Source: Leclercia adecarboxylata (GTDB taxonomy: Bacteria > Pseudomonadota > Gammaproteobacteria > Enterobacterales > Enterobacteriaceae). From it: a stretch of 64,000 bases of DNA. A model generated the notes under the pieces. That model saw only the letters and a list, made by a program, of their open reading frames with translations, was not told where the DNA came from and searched no databases. The DNA is taken from NCBI RefSeq assembly GCF_023639785.1, contig NZ_CP098325.1, positions 2,294,001 through 2,358,000 on the forward strand, in the 5' to 3' direction. Of this stretch, positions 26,667 to 36,403 are shown in pieces. Position numbers and translations under genes: made by a program. The first letter of the stretch is position 1. Every line of letters begins with the position of its first letter.

Positions 26667-28217
26667 TTATGCCGGTTCCGGCAGGCGGAAGCTGGCGATG
26701 CTTTGCGTGAGGTGTCGGGCCTGCTCTTCCAGCGAGGCTGCTGCAGCCGCAGACTCCTGCACCAGGGCGGCGTTCTGCTGAGTCACGCCGTCCATCTCTG
26801 TCACCGCCTGCCCTACCTGACCAATCCCGCGGCTCTGCTCCTCGGAGGCGACCTGGATCTGCTCCATCAGCGCATTCACCTTATTCACCGATGCGATGAT
26901 GGCATGAATCACCTCACCCGAGCGATTGACCAGCTGCGAACCGCTTTTCACGCTGGAGACCGACTGGGCGATCAGGTTCTCAATGTCCTTTGCCGCCACG
27001 GCGCTTTTCTGCGCCAGGGTGCGGACCTCGGTCGCTACCACCGCGAATCCGCGGCCCTGGGTACCGGCCCGGGCGGCTTCAACGGCGGCGTTCAGCGCCA
27101 GGATGTTGGTCTGGAACGCGATGCTGTTAATCACGCTGGTGATATCTTCGATGCGCTGGGAGTTTGCGGCGATGGTGTTCATGGTATCGATCACCTCGCG
27201 GGTCACGGCCTCCCCGGTGCGGGCATTGGTTACCGCATCCTGCACCAGCTTGCCGGCCTGGTAAACATTGTCGGTATTGTTAGCGACCGTGGCGCTCAAT
27301 TGCTCCATGCTGGCGGCGGTTTCCGTCAGGGCAGACGCCTGCTGTTCGGTACGGGACGCCAGGTCGATATTGCCGGAAGCGATCTCCTGCGAAGCATAGT
27401 TCACGGTACGACAGGCCTCACGCACCTGAGAGATTGTGTCCAGCAGGGCCAGACGCATCTGCTCCATCGAGCCCATCAGCAGGTCGATCTCATTTTTGGA
27501 TCCGGCTTTCTGCGGCACCGCTTCTGTAAGCTGACCGGCAGCGATCCGGCTGCAGTGCGCCCGGGCCAGGTGAATCGGCGTGAACACGAAGCGCTTCATC
27601 AGGATACTTACCCCGATAATCACCACCACAAACAGCGCGGCAAAAGCGGCAATGATGATCAAGCCAGAGGCAAAGTGGGAACGCGCATCGTCATTCAGCT
27701 GTTTCGCGTATTGCTGGTGCACAGAGAGCACCTGGTCGAGGACGATTTCATACTGACGATCGAGACCGGAAATCAGCGGGATCAGGGCATCAAACTTCGC
27801 TTTATCGTGGGCGGAGGCCGCTTCAATCAGCGGGGCCAGGCCACGATCGCGGTAGGCCAGCCAGGCGTCGTTGTAATCTTTGACTAACGGCGCCTCATCC
27901 GCCAGACGTGGTGCCGCATTAAAGGACGCAAACGCGCCGTCCGCTTTGGTCAGGGCCAGCTTAACGGAGGCCAGCTTCTCGTTGAGACCGGTGGTGTCCC
28001 CGCTCTCCACCTGCTGCATATACTCCATAACCCGCACGCGCAGGGTACGGCTGTGGTTGATGGGATCGATAATGGATAACACCACCTGAATCTCTTTATT
28101 CACGTTATCCAGGGAGTCATTGCTCTTAATGGCCAGCCAGACGTTGGTAGCGGCACTGGCGACAAAGAAAAACAGCAGGGCAAGCAGAATGGCAAGGGAA
28201 GATTTTTTTAAAGACAT
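26667..28217 (-). CDS. Methyl-accepting chemotaxis protein
   Basis: A 516-residue receptor. The transmembrane helices are at about 8-28 and 183-206, enclosing a periplasmic four-helix-bundle sensor ([20 protein letters not shown]) like that of Tar/Tsr. HAMP follows at about 207-259, then the signalling hairpin with the invariant tip [20 protein letters not shown] and [16 protein letters not shown]. It lacks the C-terminal NWETF-type pentapeptide, ending instead RLPEPA, so it should rely on other receptors for CheR/CheB recruitment. The ligand is unknown. It is flanked by REP units downstream and an AT-rich region upstream. Confidence 0.93.
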   Translation of the reverse strand: MSLKKSSLAILLALLFFFVASAATNVWLAIKSNDSLDNVNKEIQVVLSIIDPINHSRTLRVRVMEYMQQVESGDTTGLNEKLASVKLALTKADGAFASFNAAPRLADEAPLVKDYNDAWLAYRDRGLAPLIEAASAHDKAKFDALIPLISGLDRQYEIVLDQVLSVHQQYAKQLNDDARSHFASGLIIIAAFAALFVVVIIGVSILMKRFVFTPIHLARAHCSRIAAGQLTEAVPQKAGSKNEIDLLMGSMEQMRLALLDTISQVREACRTVNYASQEIASGNIDLASRTEQQASALTETAASMEQLSATVANNTDNVYQAGKLVQDAVTNARTGEAVTREVIDTMNTIAANSQRIEDITSVINSIAFQTNILALNAAVEAARAGTQGRGFAVVATEVRTLAQKSAVAAKDIENLIAQSVSSVKSGSQLVNRSGEVIHAIIASVNKVNALMEQIQVASEEQSRGIGQVGQAVTEMDGVTQQNAALVQESAAAAASLEEQARHLTQSIASFRLPEPA

Positions 28218-28415
28218 AAATACCTCAGAAACAATACGGTCTGAGGTATTATCGGCAGCGAAAATTTAAGATTGAGTTAAAGTTATTTATTTATAAAAAA
28301 CCCACAAAATAATTAAATTTATTAAAATCACGGCATTACAAAATTATTGCTAATATTTTAACCCGTGATGCATTGAAAATACTCAACTATTTATTCAACG
28401 GTGATTGCCGAATAT

Positions 28416-29648
28416 TTAATCGCTTAAATAAGCAGCGCTGGAAAAATGCGGCCAGTGGATATCGCCCACCCCGTTTAATTTAGGCCGGGAGAAGAGAAAG
28501 CCCTGAAAACGCCTGATGCCTGCCGACTCCAGCCAGCACCACTCCTCGATCTTCTCAATACCTTCGGCCACCAGCGCAATCTCCAGGTCGGTGCAGCAGC
28601 TGACAATCGATTTTACAATCGCCTGCTTGGGGCCGCTGAGATGAATATTGCTGACAATCTCGCGATCGATTTTCAGTTTATCCGGCTGAAAGCGCGTTAA
28701 TAACGAGAGCCCGGCATAACCAGAGCCAAAATCATCAATTGCCAGGCCAATGCCCGCCGCCCGCAGCTGCTTAATGGCGCTGTTAAACTGGTTGAAGCCG
28801 GAGATCATTTCGTTTTCGGTAACTTCAATGACCACCTGCTCAGGCAGCAGGCCATGGGCAAGGATCTGGTCCATCAGATAATCGACGGCACCAGGCACGT
28901 TCACCAGCGACATCGGCAGCAGATTTATGGCGATTTTATGATCGCCAATGCCGATTTTCTCGGCCAGCGCAAAGGCGTAGGCCTTGGTCTGGAGATCCAC
29001 TTCGTACACTTTATCCTGGTCGATGCCGTTAAAAAAACGCTCCGGGCTGCCGCCATCGTTACCACGGATTAATGCCTCCAGCGAGGAAATTTTCCCTTCG
29101 CCGGGCTGCACAATAGGCTGGAGGGCAAACTGGCAGATCTGGTTCGCAATCAGCCCGTCAACGGAATGACCAAAGGGGGAGCTTTCCGGGGTCAGAGTCC
29201 ATTTCTCTGGCAGAAAGGCCGAGCCATTGCTCGTCTGTTTTTGCTGGTTGATAAAAGACTGAATAAATTTAAATACCCTGTCTTCTGCCGCCAGATAATT
29301 ATCCAGCTTGCTGTAGCGAAGAACGGATGAACGCACCGATTTTGGCGTATCGATCCGCAGGTCGAACAGCAGCATGCCCACGTTCTCGAATCGGCGGCGC
29401 GGCGCGTAATCACGCATCATCTCCACCACGCCAAAATGGCGCTTGTCCTGGCTTATCTTCACGAACAGCTGTTCAATGACCTCTTCCGACCCTTCGAGGA
29501 TCTGCAGAAAATCCAGGCCGTTAAACAGCAAAATGCCCGTCACATCCAGCGCGGCATTGCTGCATTTGGCTTTTTCAACAAGTGAGAGAAGGGATAAAGA
29601 TTTGCAGGATGAATTTAACTGGCTTTTATAAATGAGAGTAGTCAGCAC
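28416..29648 (-). CDS. BLUF-EAL blue-light-regulated c-di-GMP phosphodiesterase (BlrP1-like)
   Basis: Residues 1-100 are a BLUF flavin photoreceptor: Tyr7 in LTTLIYKSQL, then DVTGILLFNGLDFLQILEG with the critical Gln. Residues 160-405 are an EAL domain with all catalytic motifs intact: SLEALIRG, AINLLPMSL, EVTENEMIS, AIDDFGSGYAGLSLL, PDKLKIDRE, LVAEGIEKIEEW and FQGFLFSRP. E. coli BluF (YcgF) has lost several of these and acts as an antirepressor. This one resembles Klebsiella BlrP1, a light-activated c-di-GMP phosphodiesterase, in length (410 versus 405) and motifs. The bluR-ycgZ partner genes are not adjacent. About 165 nt of AT-rich sequence separates its stop from the chemoreceptor start. 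Confidence 0.92.
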   Translation of the reverse strand: MLTTLIYKSQLNSSCKSLSLLSLVEKAKCSNAALDVTGILLFNGLDFLQILEGSEEVIEQLFVKISQDKRHFGVVEMMRDYAPRRRFENVGMLLFDLRIDTPKSVRSSVLRYSKLDNYLAAEDRVFKFIQSFINQQKQTSNGSAFLPEKWTLTPESSPFGHSVDGLIANQICQFALQPIVQPGEGKISSLEALIRGNDGGSPERFFNGIDQDKVYEVDLQTKAYAFALAEKIGIGDHKIAINLLPMSLVNVPGAVDYLMDQILAHGLLPEQVVIEVTENEMISGFNQFNSAIKQLRAAGIGLAIDDFGSGYAGLSLLTRFQPDKLKIDREIVSNIHLSGPKQAIVKSIVSCCTDLEIALVAEGIEKIEEWCWLESAGIRRFQGFLFSRPKLNGVGDIHWPHFSSAAYLSD

Positions 29649-29846
29649 AGCTATTGTTTCCGATTGATGTGAAGTCTTATAAGCACTTGTTTAGCATAAA
29701 TTACATTTCACGACTAATAGTATTAAAAAGATATATCGGGAAAGAGGCGATCCGGTTCAAAGATGGTGGGTGAATGCTTAACGCCTGCGTAGCTCAAACG
29801 TCCATGTCCCTGCAGGGTATCACGCCATCCCTGGCATGAACTCAGG

Positions 29847-30596
29847 TTAAATCTGCGCCATCCCGCCATCCACGAACAGCTCAACGGCGTTGATAAAGCT
29901 GGCGGCATCGGAGGCAAGGAACGCCACCGCTTTGCCGACCTCCTCCGGCTGGCCAATACGGCCCAGCGGTACCGTGGCGGCTAACGCATCGAACAGCCCC
30001 TGACGCTGATCCTCCGGCACCAGCTCGCCCAGCCCTGGCGTTTTAATCGGGCCCGGGCTGACCACGTTCACCCGGATACCGCGCCCCTGTAGATCCAGCG
30101 CCCAGGAGCGGGCGAAGTTCCGCACCGCCGCCTTGCTGGCGCTGTAGACGCTGAAGTTAGCGGTGCCTTTAACAGAGACCGTGGAGCCGGTCAGGATCAC
30201 CGATGCTTTATCAGCCAGCAAGGGTAGCGCTTTCTGCACGGTAAACAGCACGCCGCGCACGTTGGTGGCAAAAATACGGTCGAAGTGCTCTTCGGTAATC
30301 GCGCCCAGCGGCTGCATATCCCCGCCACCGGCGTTGTCGAAGAGCACGTCCAGCCGCCCGGACTGTTCGGCGATTTGTGCATATACCCTGTCGAGATCCG
30401 CCAGTACAGAGGCGTCGGCGCGAATGCCGGTGACCTGCCCGCCGAGAGTGGCGACGGCGCTTTCCAGCTCTGCCTGACGGCGACCGGTGATATAGACCTT
30501 CGCCCCCTGTTCCTGCAGCTCTTTCGCCGTTGCCAGACCGATACCGCTGGTGCCGCCGGTCACCAGAGCGACCTTACCTGTTAAGACTGTGTTCAT
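29847..30596 (-). CDS. SDR-family oxidoreductase
   Basis: A 249-residue classical short-chain dehydrogenase with the cofactor motif TGGTSGIG, the structural DNAGGGD, the catalytic Ser in ILTGSTVS, YSASK, and the C-terminal SFINAVELFVDGGM. An Arg-Arg pair after strand 2 (YITGRRQAELE) suggests NADP preference. The substrate is unknown. It is divergent from a LysR regulator that starts 127 nt away, so regulation by that protein is likely. About 200 nt between it and the BLUF-EAL gene holds nothing recognised. Confidence 0.9.
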   Translation of the reverse strand: MNTVLTGKVALVTGGTSGIGLATAKELQEQGAKVYITGRRQAELESAVATLGGQVTGIRADASVLADLDRVYAQIAEQSGRLDVLFDNAGGGDMQPLGAITEEHFDRIFATNVRGVLFTVQKALPLLADKASVILTGSTVSVKGTANFSVYSASKAAVRNFARSWALDLQGRGIRVNVVSPGPIKTPGLGELVPEDQRQGLFDALAATVPLGRIGQPEEVGKAVAFLASDAASFINAVELFVDGGMAQI

Positions 30597-30722
30597 GTGA
30601 TTTTCCTTCCGCGTTGTGGGTGTGGAGGCACTCTATCGCTTGCGGGATTAAGGAAAAATCAGCAAAAATGGAAATCACTTTTTCTCAGGGGAAATAATCC
30701 CCGTTTCGGTGAGTGCCACTCT

Positions 30723-31628
30723 ATGGATCAACTCATGGCCATGCGCGCCTATACCCGGGTGGTGGAAACCGGCAGCTTTACCCGGGCGGCAGATTCGCTG
30801 AATATGCCCATCGCCACCCTCAGCAAGCTGGTCAAGGCGCTGGAAGCCCATCTGGACGTGCGCCTGTTGCAGCGTACCACCCGGCGGGTGACGGCAACCC
30901 CGGAGGGGCAGGACTATTATGAAAAAGTCCGCCGGGTGCTGATTGACATCGAAGAGATCGACACCTCTTTCAGTTCGGCAAAACAGCAACCTCAGGGGCA
31001 CCTGCGCATAGATGTAGGCGGCTCCACGGCCCGGGATGTGCTGATCCCGGCCCTGCCGGATTTTATGCGCCGCTATCCCGAAATACGGATCGATCTCGGC
31101 GTGGCCGACCGCCCGGTGGATCTGATCAGCGGCAATGTGGATTGCGTCATCCGCGGCGGCGCGCTGGAGGACTCCTCCCTGATCGCCCGGCACATCGGCA
31201 ATGCCCGGATGGTCACCTGCGCCACGCCGGGTTATCTGAAGCAGTACGGGATCCCCGCTTATCCCGAAGAGCTACGCAACGGCCATAAGCTGGTCTGTTA
31301 TCTGTCGCCGGTGACCGGGCGCGCCGTGCCGTTTCGCTTTACCCACGAGGATGGCATTTGTGACATTACCCTGGTGCATAAAATTGGGGTGAACGAGAGC
31401 AATGCACACCTGGCCGCAGCGGTGGCCGGGATGGGGATTGTTCAGACGTTTCGCTATTCGGTGGGTGCCCTGCTTGAGTCGGGAGCGCTGGTGGAGATCC
31501 TCGCCAGCTGGCGCCCGCCAGAGTACCCGTTTTACGTGGTGTATCCGCAAAACCGGCATATGACGCATCGTCTGAAGGTGTTTATTGCATGGATGGCGGA
31601 GGTGTTTCCGGACGCAGTAAAAGGATAG
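30723..31628 (+). CDS. LysR-family transcriptional regulator
   Basis: From the ATG at 30723 the product is 301 residues: winged HTH (AMRAYTRVVETGSFTRAADS, then LSKLVKALEAHLDVRLLQRT) and a substrate-binding domain from about residue 90 with the DVDCVIRGG-type pocket sequence. This AraC-like subgroup (CrgA/YafC type) usually controls a divergent dehydrogenase gene, here the SDR. A 42-codon upstream extension of the ORF lacks family similarity and was discarded. Confidence 0.9.
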   Translation: MDQLMAMRAYTRVVETGSFTRAADSLNMPIATLSKLVKALEAHLDVRLLQRTTRRVTATPEGQDYYEKVRRVLIDIEEIDTSFSSAKQQPQGHLRIDVGGSTARDVLIPALPDFMRRYPEIRIDLGVADRPVDLISGNVDCVIRGGALEDSSLIARHIGNARMVTCATPGYLKQYGIPAYPEELRNGHKLVCYLSPVTGRAVPFRFTHEDGICDITLVHKIGVNESNAHLAAAVAGMGIVQTFRYSVGALLESGALVEILASWRPPEYPFYVVYPQNRHMTHRLKVFIAWMAEVFPDAVKG

Positions 31629-31653
31629 CCGGGCAGAGCGCCCGGCAGGCGTG

Positions 31654-32082
31654 TTAGTTCAGTTTATAGTCGAGGGTGATTTCAGCTTTCAGCACCTGGG
31701 ACACCGGGCATCCGGCTTTCGCTTTCTGGATGATGCCGTCGAACTGCTGCGGGTCGATGCCCGGAACGGTCACTTTGCTTTGCAGGGCCACCTTGCTGAT
31801 GGCAAAGCCGCTGTCGGTCTTGTCCAGCGAGACATCCGCAGTGGTATCAATGGAATCTGCGGTATAACCCGCCTCACCCAGCATCAACGACAGCGCCATA
31901 GAGAAACATGCCGCATGCGCCGCACCAATCAACTCTTCCGGGTTGGTGCCCTTTTCCCCTTCAAAGCGGGTATTGAAGCCGTAAGGTTGCTGATTGAGAA
32001 CGCCGCTCTCGGTGGAAACCGTCCCCTTGCCGCGTTTGATGTCGCCAGACCAGTGTGCTGAACCGTGCTTATGAATAGTCAT
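31654..32082 (-). CDS. osmC: OsmC organic hydroperoxide reductase
   Basis: At 142 residues it is nearly identical to E. coli OsmC (KRGKGTVSTESGVLNQQPYG, GTNPEELIGAAHAACFSMAL, AKAGCPVSQVLKAEITLDY). Both catalytic cysteines are present, in AACFS and AGCPV. OsmC reduces organic hydroperoxides and is induced in stationary phase and by osmotic stress. It neighbours bdm-sra as in E. coli, transcribed divergently. Confidence 0.97.
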   Translation of the reverse strand: MTIHKHGSAHWSGDIKRGKGTVSTESGVLNQQPYGFNTRFEGEKGTNPEELIGAAHAACFSMALSLMLGEAGYTADSIDTTADVSLDKTDSGFAISKVALQSKVTVPGIDPQQFDGIIQKAKAGCPVSQVLKAEITLDYKLN

Positions 32083-32449
32083 TGTTGCTCTCCTTTTGGC
32101 TTACAAAGCCTTCAGTATAGACCACGCAGCGAGGGCAACCCGGATTAGTGATATATCAAGAAAATTCTGTGAAATTTAAGGGGGTGTACGTATTGCAAAT
32201 CCGTTTTTTCCGTGTAATTTAAATCCGTCTTCGGCAATATTTAATTGTCTGATGCCGAATGGTATATAAATATATTCTAAGGTTATAGAGAATATATTCT
32301 GTTTTTTAAGATCATGAAAAAGCATGATTTTATGACAACAATATTTCTGAGACGATTCTTAAACACAGCGGCATAAATATTTGCCATTCTGAATACCACT
32401 GATGTTTTTGCGAGCCGGACCATTAAACAGAAAACGACACGGAGGCAAC
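32083..32449. promoter_or_regulatory. osmC-bdm divergent regulatory region with inverted repeats
   Basis: No gene is present. TATATTCT at 32271-32278 and AGAATATA at 32289-32296 form an 8-bp inverted repeat; ATCATG at 32311-32316 and CATGAT at 32323-32328 form another, followed by TTTT. In E. coli this region serves RcsB and sigma-S dependent promoters for osmC and bdm; no RcsB box could be assigned with confidence here. Confidence 0.5.
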
Positions 32450-32665
32450 ATGTTTAATTATTATTCTGCAAATACAACATCCGCACAGCCGGAGCTGGTT
32501 AACGCTATTGCACAGGGCCTGCGCGCTGAAATGGGCGCTGTCACTGAAGATGACATTTTAATGGAACTGACAAAATGGGTGGAAGCCTCAGATAATGACA
32601 TCCTCAGTGATATCTACCAGCAGACCATTAACTACGTTGTGAGCGGCCAACACGACAGTTTCTGA
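32450..32665 (+). CDS. bdm: Biofilm-dependent modulation protein Bdm
   Basis: The 71-residue product matches E. coli Bdm (71), with VTEDDILMELTKWVEASDND and YQQTINYVVSGQH. Bdm is an Rcs-controlled small protein linked to osmotic stress, biofilm and flagellar gene expression. The ATG at 32450 follows GGAGG closely; the 16-codon upstream extension is not conserved. sra lies 80 nt downstream on the same strand, as in E. coli. Confidence 0.95.
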   Translation: MFNYYSANTTSAQPELVNAIAQGLRAEMGAVTEDDILMELTKWVEASDNDILSDIYQQTINYVVSGQHDSF

Positions 32666-32745
32666 AAACCTGCTATGCTGGATCAGCAACCTAAGGGGTT
32701 ACATTTTGTTCGCCTTATCAACATCAACAGGATGGAGGAGTCAAC

Positions 32746-32883
32746 ATGAAATCGAACCGTCAGGCACGCCATATTCTGGGACTGAACTACAAGCTGTCTA
32801 ATCAGCGCAAAGTGGTGATTGAAGGTGACAGCGAAACGCAGGTCACCCATGCCACCGGCAGAAAACGCCACCAACCGAAATAA
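32746..32883 (+). CDS. sra: Stationary-phase ribosome-associated protein Sra
   Basis: A 45-residue basic protein, [20 protein letters not shown], ending TGRKRHQPK, matching E. coli Sra/RpsV (45 residues). It binds the 30S subunit in stationary phase. GGAGG lies just upstream of the ATG. It forms the bdm-sra unit and is closed by a strong terminator. Confidence 0.96.
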   Translation: MKSNRQARHILGLNYKLSNQRKVVIEGDSETQVTHATGRKRHQPK

Positions 32884-32903
32884 GTTCACCCGTACGATCC
32901 CCG

Positions 32904-32937
32904 ACACCATCGGTATTACCGGTGGTGTTTTTGTTTG
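32904..32937 (+). terminator. Intrinsic terminator after bdm-sra
   Basis: ACACCATCGG at 32904-32913 pairs with CCGGTGGTGT at 32919-32928 (one G-U), with a TATTA loop, followed by TTTTTGTTT. Confidence 0.88.
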
Positions 32938-33056
32938 TATGATGCGGCATTTAACATTGACCTCCTTTATACTACCCGCCTGACACCCCCTAAGGGCACG
33001 ACAGCAACGATGATTAACAACAGTGCCAGGGACGGATATACACAAAAGTGAGTAAC

Positions 33057-34754
33057 ATGGACAACAAAGCCAAAAAACATCGCTCCCTCTATATTCCTTA
33101 CGCCGGTCCGGTTCTGCTGGAATTCCCTCTCCTGAACAAAGGCAGCGCCTTCAGCATGGAAGAGCGCAGCAGCTTTAACCTGCTGGGTCTGTTGCCAGAG
33201 GTGGTTGAAACTATCGAAGAGCAGGCCGAACGCGCCTGGATCCAGTATCAGGGATTCAAAACCGAGATCGACAAGCACATCTACCTGCGCAACATCCAGG
33301 ATACGAACGAAACCCTCTTCTACCGCCTGGTGCAAAATCATCTCGACGAGATGATGCCGGTGATCTACACCCCAACCGTCGGCGCCGCCTGCGAACGTTT
33401 CTCGGAGATCTATCGCCGTTCCCGGGGCGTGTTTATCTCTTATCAGAACCGTCACAACATGGACGACATCCTGCAAAACGTCTCCAACCACAACATCAAG
33501 GTGATCGTGGTAACCGACGGCGAGCGTATTCTCGGCCTTGGCGACCAGGGGATCGGCGGGATGGGTATCCCTATCGGTAAACTGTCGCTGTACACCGCCT
33601 GTGGGGGTATCAGCCCGGCTTACACCCTGCCGGTGGTGCTGGATGTCGGGACCAACAACCAGCAGCTGCTCAACGATCCGCTGTACATGGGCTGGCGTCA
33701 TCCGCGCATCACCGACGATGAGTACTATCAGTTTGTGGATGATTTCATCCAGGCGGTGAAGCATCGCTGGCCGGACGTGCTGCTGCAGTTCGAAGATTTC
33801 GCCCAGAAAAACGCCATGCCGCTGCTGAACCGCTATCGCGACGAAATCTGCTCCTTCAATGACGATATTCAGGGCACCGCGGCGGTAACCGTGGGCACGC
33901 TGATTGCGGCCAGCCGCGCGGCGGGCAACCAGCTGAGCTATCAGAAGATTGTCTTCCTTGGTGCGGGCTCCGCCGGGTGCGGTATCGCCGAGCAGATTAT
34001 CGCCCAGACCCAGCGCGAAGGTCTGAGCGAAGAGCTGGCCCGTTCCCGCGTCTTTATGGTGGACCGTTTTGGCCTGCTGACCGACGCCATGCCAAACCTG
34101 CTGCCGTTCCAGACCAAACTGGTGCAAAAGCGCGAGAACCTGAAAAACTGGGATACCGACAATGAGGTCCTGTCCCTGCTGGATGTGGTGCGCAACGTCA
34201 AGCCGGATATTCTGATTGGCGTCTCCGGCCAGACCGGGCTGTTCACCGAAGAGATCATCCGCGAGATGCATAAGTACTGCGCGCGTCCTATCGTGATGCC
34301 GCTCTCTAACCCAACCTCGCGGGTGGAAGCGCCCCCGCAGGACATCATCGCATGGACCGAAGGTAACGCTCTTGTCGCCACCGGGAGTCCGTTTGCGCCG
34401 GTGGTCTGGAAGGACAAAATTTACCCCATCGCCCAGTGCAACAACTCCTATATCTTCCCGGGTATCGGCCTCGGCGTCATCGCCTCGGGCGCGTCGCGCA
34501 TCACCGATGAGATGCTGATGTCCGCCAGCGAAACCCTGGCCAAGCACTCGCCGCTGGTGAATAACGGCGAAGGGCTGGTTCTGCCAGAGCTGAAGGATAT
34601 TCACGTGGTGTCCCGCGCCATTGCCTTTGCGGTCGGGAAAATGGCCCAGCAGCAAGGCGTGGCGGTAAAAACCTCTGCCGATGCCCTGCAGCAGGCCATT
34701 GACGAGAACTTCTGGAAGCCGGAATACCGCAGCTACCGTCGTACCTCGATTTAA
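33057..34754 (+). CDS. maeA: NAD-dependent malic enzyme (oxaloacetate-decarboxylating)
   Basis: From ATG 33057 the protein is 565 residues, exactly the length of E. coli MaeA, and differs little: [77 protein letters not shown] and [13 protein letters not shown]. It converts malate to pyruvate, CO2 and NADH. A GTG three codons upstream is a less likely start. The sra-maeA-adhP order follows E. coli, with insertions between maeA and adhP here. Confidence 0.97.
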   Translation: MDNKAKKHRSLYIPYAGPVLLEFPLLNKGSAFSMEERSSFNLLGLLPEVVETIEEQAERAWIQYQGFKTEIDKHIYLRNIQDTNETLFYRLVQNHLDEMMPVIYTPTVGAACERFSEIYRRSRGVFISYQNRHNMDDILQNVSNHNIKVIVVTDGERILGLGDQGIGGMGIPIGKLSLYTACGGISPAYTLPVVLDVGTNNQQLLNDPLYMGWRHPRITDDEYYQFVDDFIQAVKHRWPDVLLQFEDFAQKNAMPLLNRYRDEICSFNDDIQGTAAVTVGTLIAASRAAGNQLSYQKIVFLGAGSAGCGIAEQIIAQTQREGLSEELARSRVFMVDRFGLLTDAMPNLLPFQTKLVQKRENLKNWDTDNEVLSLLDVVRNVKPDILIGVSGQTGLFTEEIIREMHKYCARPIVMPLSNPTSRVEAPPQDIIAWTEGNALVATGSPFAPVVWKDKIYPIAQCNNSYIFPGIGLGVIASGASRITDEMLMSASETLAKHSPLVNNGEGLVLPELKDIHVVSRAIAFAVGKMAQQQGVAVKTSADALQQAIDENFWKPEYRSYRRTSI

Positions 34755-34764
34755 CCCCTGAAAT

Positions 34765-34839
34765 GCCGGGCAGCGCTGGCGCGCGCCCGGCCTTGGGTAT
34801 CGTCATGGTAGGCCGGGTAAGGCGAAGCCGCCCCCCGGC
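34765..34839. repeat. REP/BIME pair after maeA
   Basis: Two GC-rich palindromic units (GCCGGGCAGCGCTGGCGCGC and TAGGCCGGGTAAGGCGAAGC) lie between the convergent ends of maeA and an MFS gene. Confidence 0.75.
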
Positions 34840-34853
34840 AAACCCACCGTACC

Positions 34854-36053
34854 TTACCTCCCCCGCGTCATCCACCAGAACAACAGCGCCAGCAAGCTTA
34901 CCCCGGCCCCCAACAGACATACCCCCTGCCATCCCAGATGGGCATAGGTGACGGTGGTGCCGATCGCCCCCAGCCCGCTGCCCAGGGCGTAAAACAGCAT
35001 ATACAGCCCCACCAGCCGGCTGTGTGCTTCCGGTCGGGTGCGGAAAATCAGGCTCTGATTCGTCACGTGTAGCGCCTGGCCGCCCAGGTCGAGCAGCACG
35101 ATGCCAGTCACCAGCATCCACAGCGACACCTCCATCAACGACAGCGGCCACCAGGCCAGCAGCAGCACCGTCAGCGCCATGGCGCTGGTACGCTGCGCCA
35201 GACCCCGGTCGGCCCACTGCCCGGCCCGCGCGGCAGCCAGGGCGCCAATCACCCCTACCAGCCCGAATGCGCCAGTGGCGGTATGGGAGAAATTATAGGG
35301 CGGCGCGCTCAGGGGCAGCACCAACGCGCTCCAGAAAATATTGAACGCCGCAAACATCAGCAGCGCCAGTATCCCCCTGACCTGCAGCACCTTTTCTTCC
35401 CGTAACAGGGTCAGCATCGAGGCCAGCAGGCGTGGATAACTCAGCGTACCGCCGGGTGGCAAGGCAGGCAGTCGCCGCCAGAGCGGGATCGCAACAATCA
35501 GCATCAGGCCCGCCGCACAGAGATAAACCCCGCGCCAGCCCGCCAGGTCGCTGACGCCACCGGCGAACACCCTCGCCAGCAGCAATCCGATAAAGACGCC
35601 CCCCTGCGCCGCGCCCACCACCCGCCCCTGCTCATGAGGCGACGCAGCGCTTGCCGCGTAGGCGATCAGCCCCTGGGTCATCGCCGTTCCCAACAGGCCG
35701 ACGGCAAGCATCCCCGCCAGCAGTACCGGGGCGGATCGCGCCATCCCTACTACAGCCAGCGCCGCAACCAGCGCTACAAGCTGTATAGCCATCAGACGAC
35801 GACGCTCGACCCTGTCCCCCAGGGGCACCAGAAACAGCAGAGCCAGCGCGCAACCGGTTTGGGTTGCACTAACAACCCCGCCGATTGCCGCCTGACTGAT
35901 GGCAAAATCCCGCGCCAGCGCATCCAGCAGCGGCTGTGCAAAATAGACATTGGCCACGCTCATGCCGCTGGCGATGGCAAATAGCCACACCAGGCTGCGC
36001 GACAGTCCTGCGGTTATCGCCTGACCAGGCACTAATGTGAGTTGCGCTTTCAT
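34854..36053 (-). CDS. MFS transporter (YnfM/YgaY-like, 12 TM)
   Basis: A 399-residue MFS protein with about 12 hydrophobic segments. The N-terminal SVANVYFAQPLLDALARDF and LFLVPLGDRVERRRLMAIQL correspond to the loop 2-3 motif of the drug:H+ antiporter/uptake group that includes E. coli YgaY. GLLLARVFAGGVSDLAGWRG matches the TM5 region. The substrate is unknown. It is divergent from the ABC-F unit; two identical-format operator candidates, TGGTT-N9-AACCA, lie 20-75 nt upstream of its start. Confidence 0.85.
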   Translation of the reverse strand: MKAQLTLVPGQAITAGLSRSLVWLFAIASGMSVANVYFAQPLLDALARDFAISQAAIGGVVSATQTGCALALLFLVPLGDRVERRRLMAIQLVALVAALAVVGMARSAPVLLAGMLAVGLLGTAMTQGLIAYAASAASPHEQGRVVGAAQGGVFIGLLLARVFAGGVSDLAGWRGVYLCAAGLMLIVAIPLWRRLPALPPGGTLSYPRLLASMLTLLREEKVLQVRGILALLMFAAFNIFWSALVLPLSAPPYNFSHTATGAFGLVGVIGALAAARAGQWADRGLAQRTSAMALTVLLLAWWPLSLMEVSLWMLVTGIVLLDLGGQALHVTNQSLIFRTRPEAHSRLVGLYMLFYALGSGLGAIGTTVTYAHLGWQGVCLLGAGVSLLALLFWWMTRGR

Positions 36054-36072
36054 GCTCCCGACTCTCCCTTAA

Positions 36073-36128
36073 TGGTTTTAAAATAAAACCATTTAAAGGC
36101 TAGATGAAGTGGTTCTAAAATGCAACCA
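36073..36128. promoter_or_regulatory. Paired TGGTT-N9-AACCA operator candidates
   Basis: TGGTT-N9-AACCA occurs at 36073-36091 and again at 36110-36128, 37 bp apart centre to centre. Both are upstream of the MFS start; the second also ends 12 nt before the -35 of the ABC-F promoter. The regulator is not encoded next to them. Confidence 0.55.
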
Positions 36129-36139
36129 AATGGCCTCGC

Positions 36140-36168
36140 TTGCTGTAAACGCTATTCCCCGCTACACT
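36140..36168 (+). promoter_or_regulatory. Predicted sigma-70 promoter for the ABC-F transcript
   Basis: TTGCTG at 36140-36145, a 17-bp spacer and TACACT at 36163-36168. Transcription would start near 36175, about 35 nt before the leader ORF and 230 nt before the ABC-F start. Confidence 0.55.
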
Positions 36169-36209
36169 CGCTTCATCTATCAATCCACTGAATACAAAGG
36201 AGGCTAATT

Positions 36210-36293
36210 ATGCTGTGCTGTGAAATTTTTGATATTTCACTTCACCTTGGTGATCGCACCTGCTCAAGCGTTATCGGTTCCGTGCTGCGATAA
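36210..36293 (+). CDS. Leader peptide upstream of the ABC-F gene (27 residues)
   Basis: The ORF begins MLCCEIFDISLHLGD, is 27 codons long and ends TAA. AGGAGG lies 7 nt upstream of its ATG, the strongest ribosome site in the region. Its last codons and stop overlap both arms of a long hairpin, the arrangement seen in ribosome-stalling leaders of resistance genes. The peptide is rich in Cys (3) and hydrophobic residues and has no run of one amino acid that would suggest amino-acid attenuation. Confidence 0.65.
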   Translation: MLCCEIFDISLHLGDRTCSSVIGSVLR

Positions 36294-36384
36294 CTTCGGC
36301 TTGAGCGAAGACACCTAAGACAACCCCTTCTCTCGGGCTTACCGGGTTATCGTCAGCGTTGATTGACGAGGCATTTTTATGCCT
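36263..36384 (+). promoter_or_regulatory. Putative ribosome-controlled attenuator
   Basis: Segment 1 (CTCAAGCGTTATCG, 36263-36276) pairs with segment 2 (CGATAAC 36288-36294 plus GCTTGAG 36299-36305). Segment 2 can instead pair, as GCTGCGATAAC, with segment 3 (GTTATCGTCAGC, from 36346). Segment 3 can in turn pair as TCGTCA with TGACGA (36350-36355 with 36364-36369). AGGCAT-TTTT-ATGCCT follows at 36369-36384. CTCAAG of segment 1 also complements CTTGAG at 36391-36396, near the ABC-F ribosome site. Confidence 0.6.
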
Positions 36385-36403
36385 GTAACTCTTGAGTAAG
36401 CAA

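Noticed and set aside
32311..32332. ATCATG/CATGAT hairpin with T-run as a terminator
   Set aside because: It lies inside the bdm promoter region and the stem is only 6 bp and AT-rich; function is uncertain.
32967..34655. 562-codon open frame antisense to maeA
   Set aside because: It lies wholly on the opposite strand of a conserved gene; high-GC codon usage opens the complementary frame, and no known family is matched.
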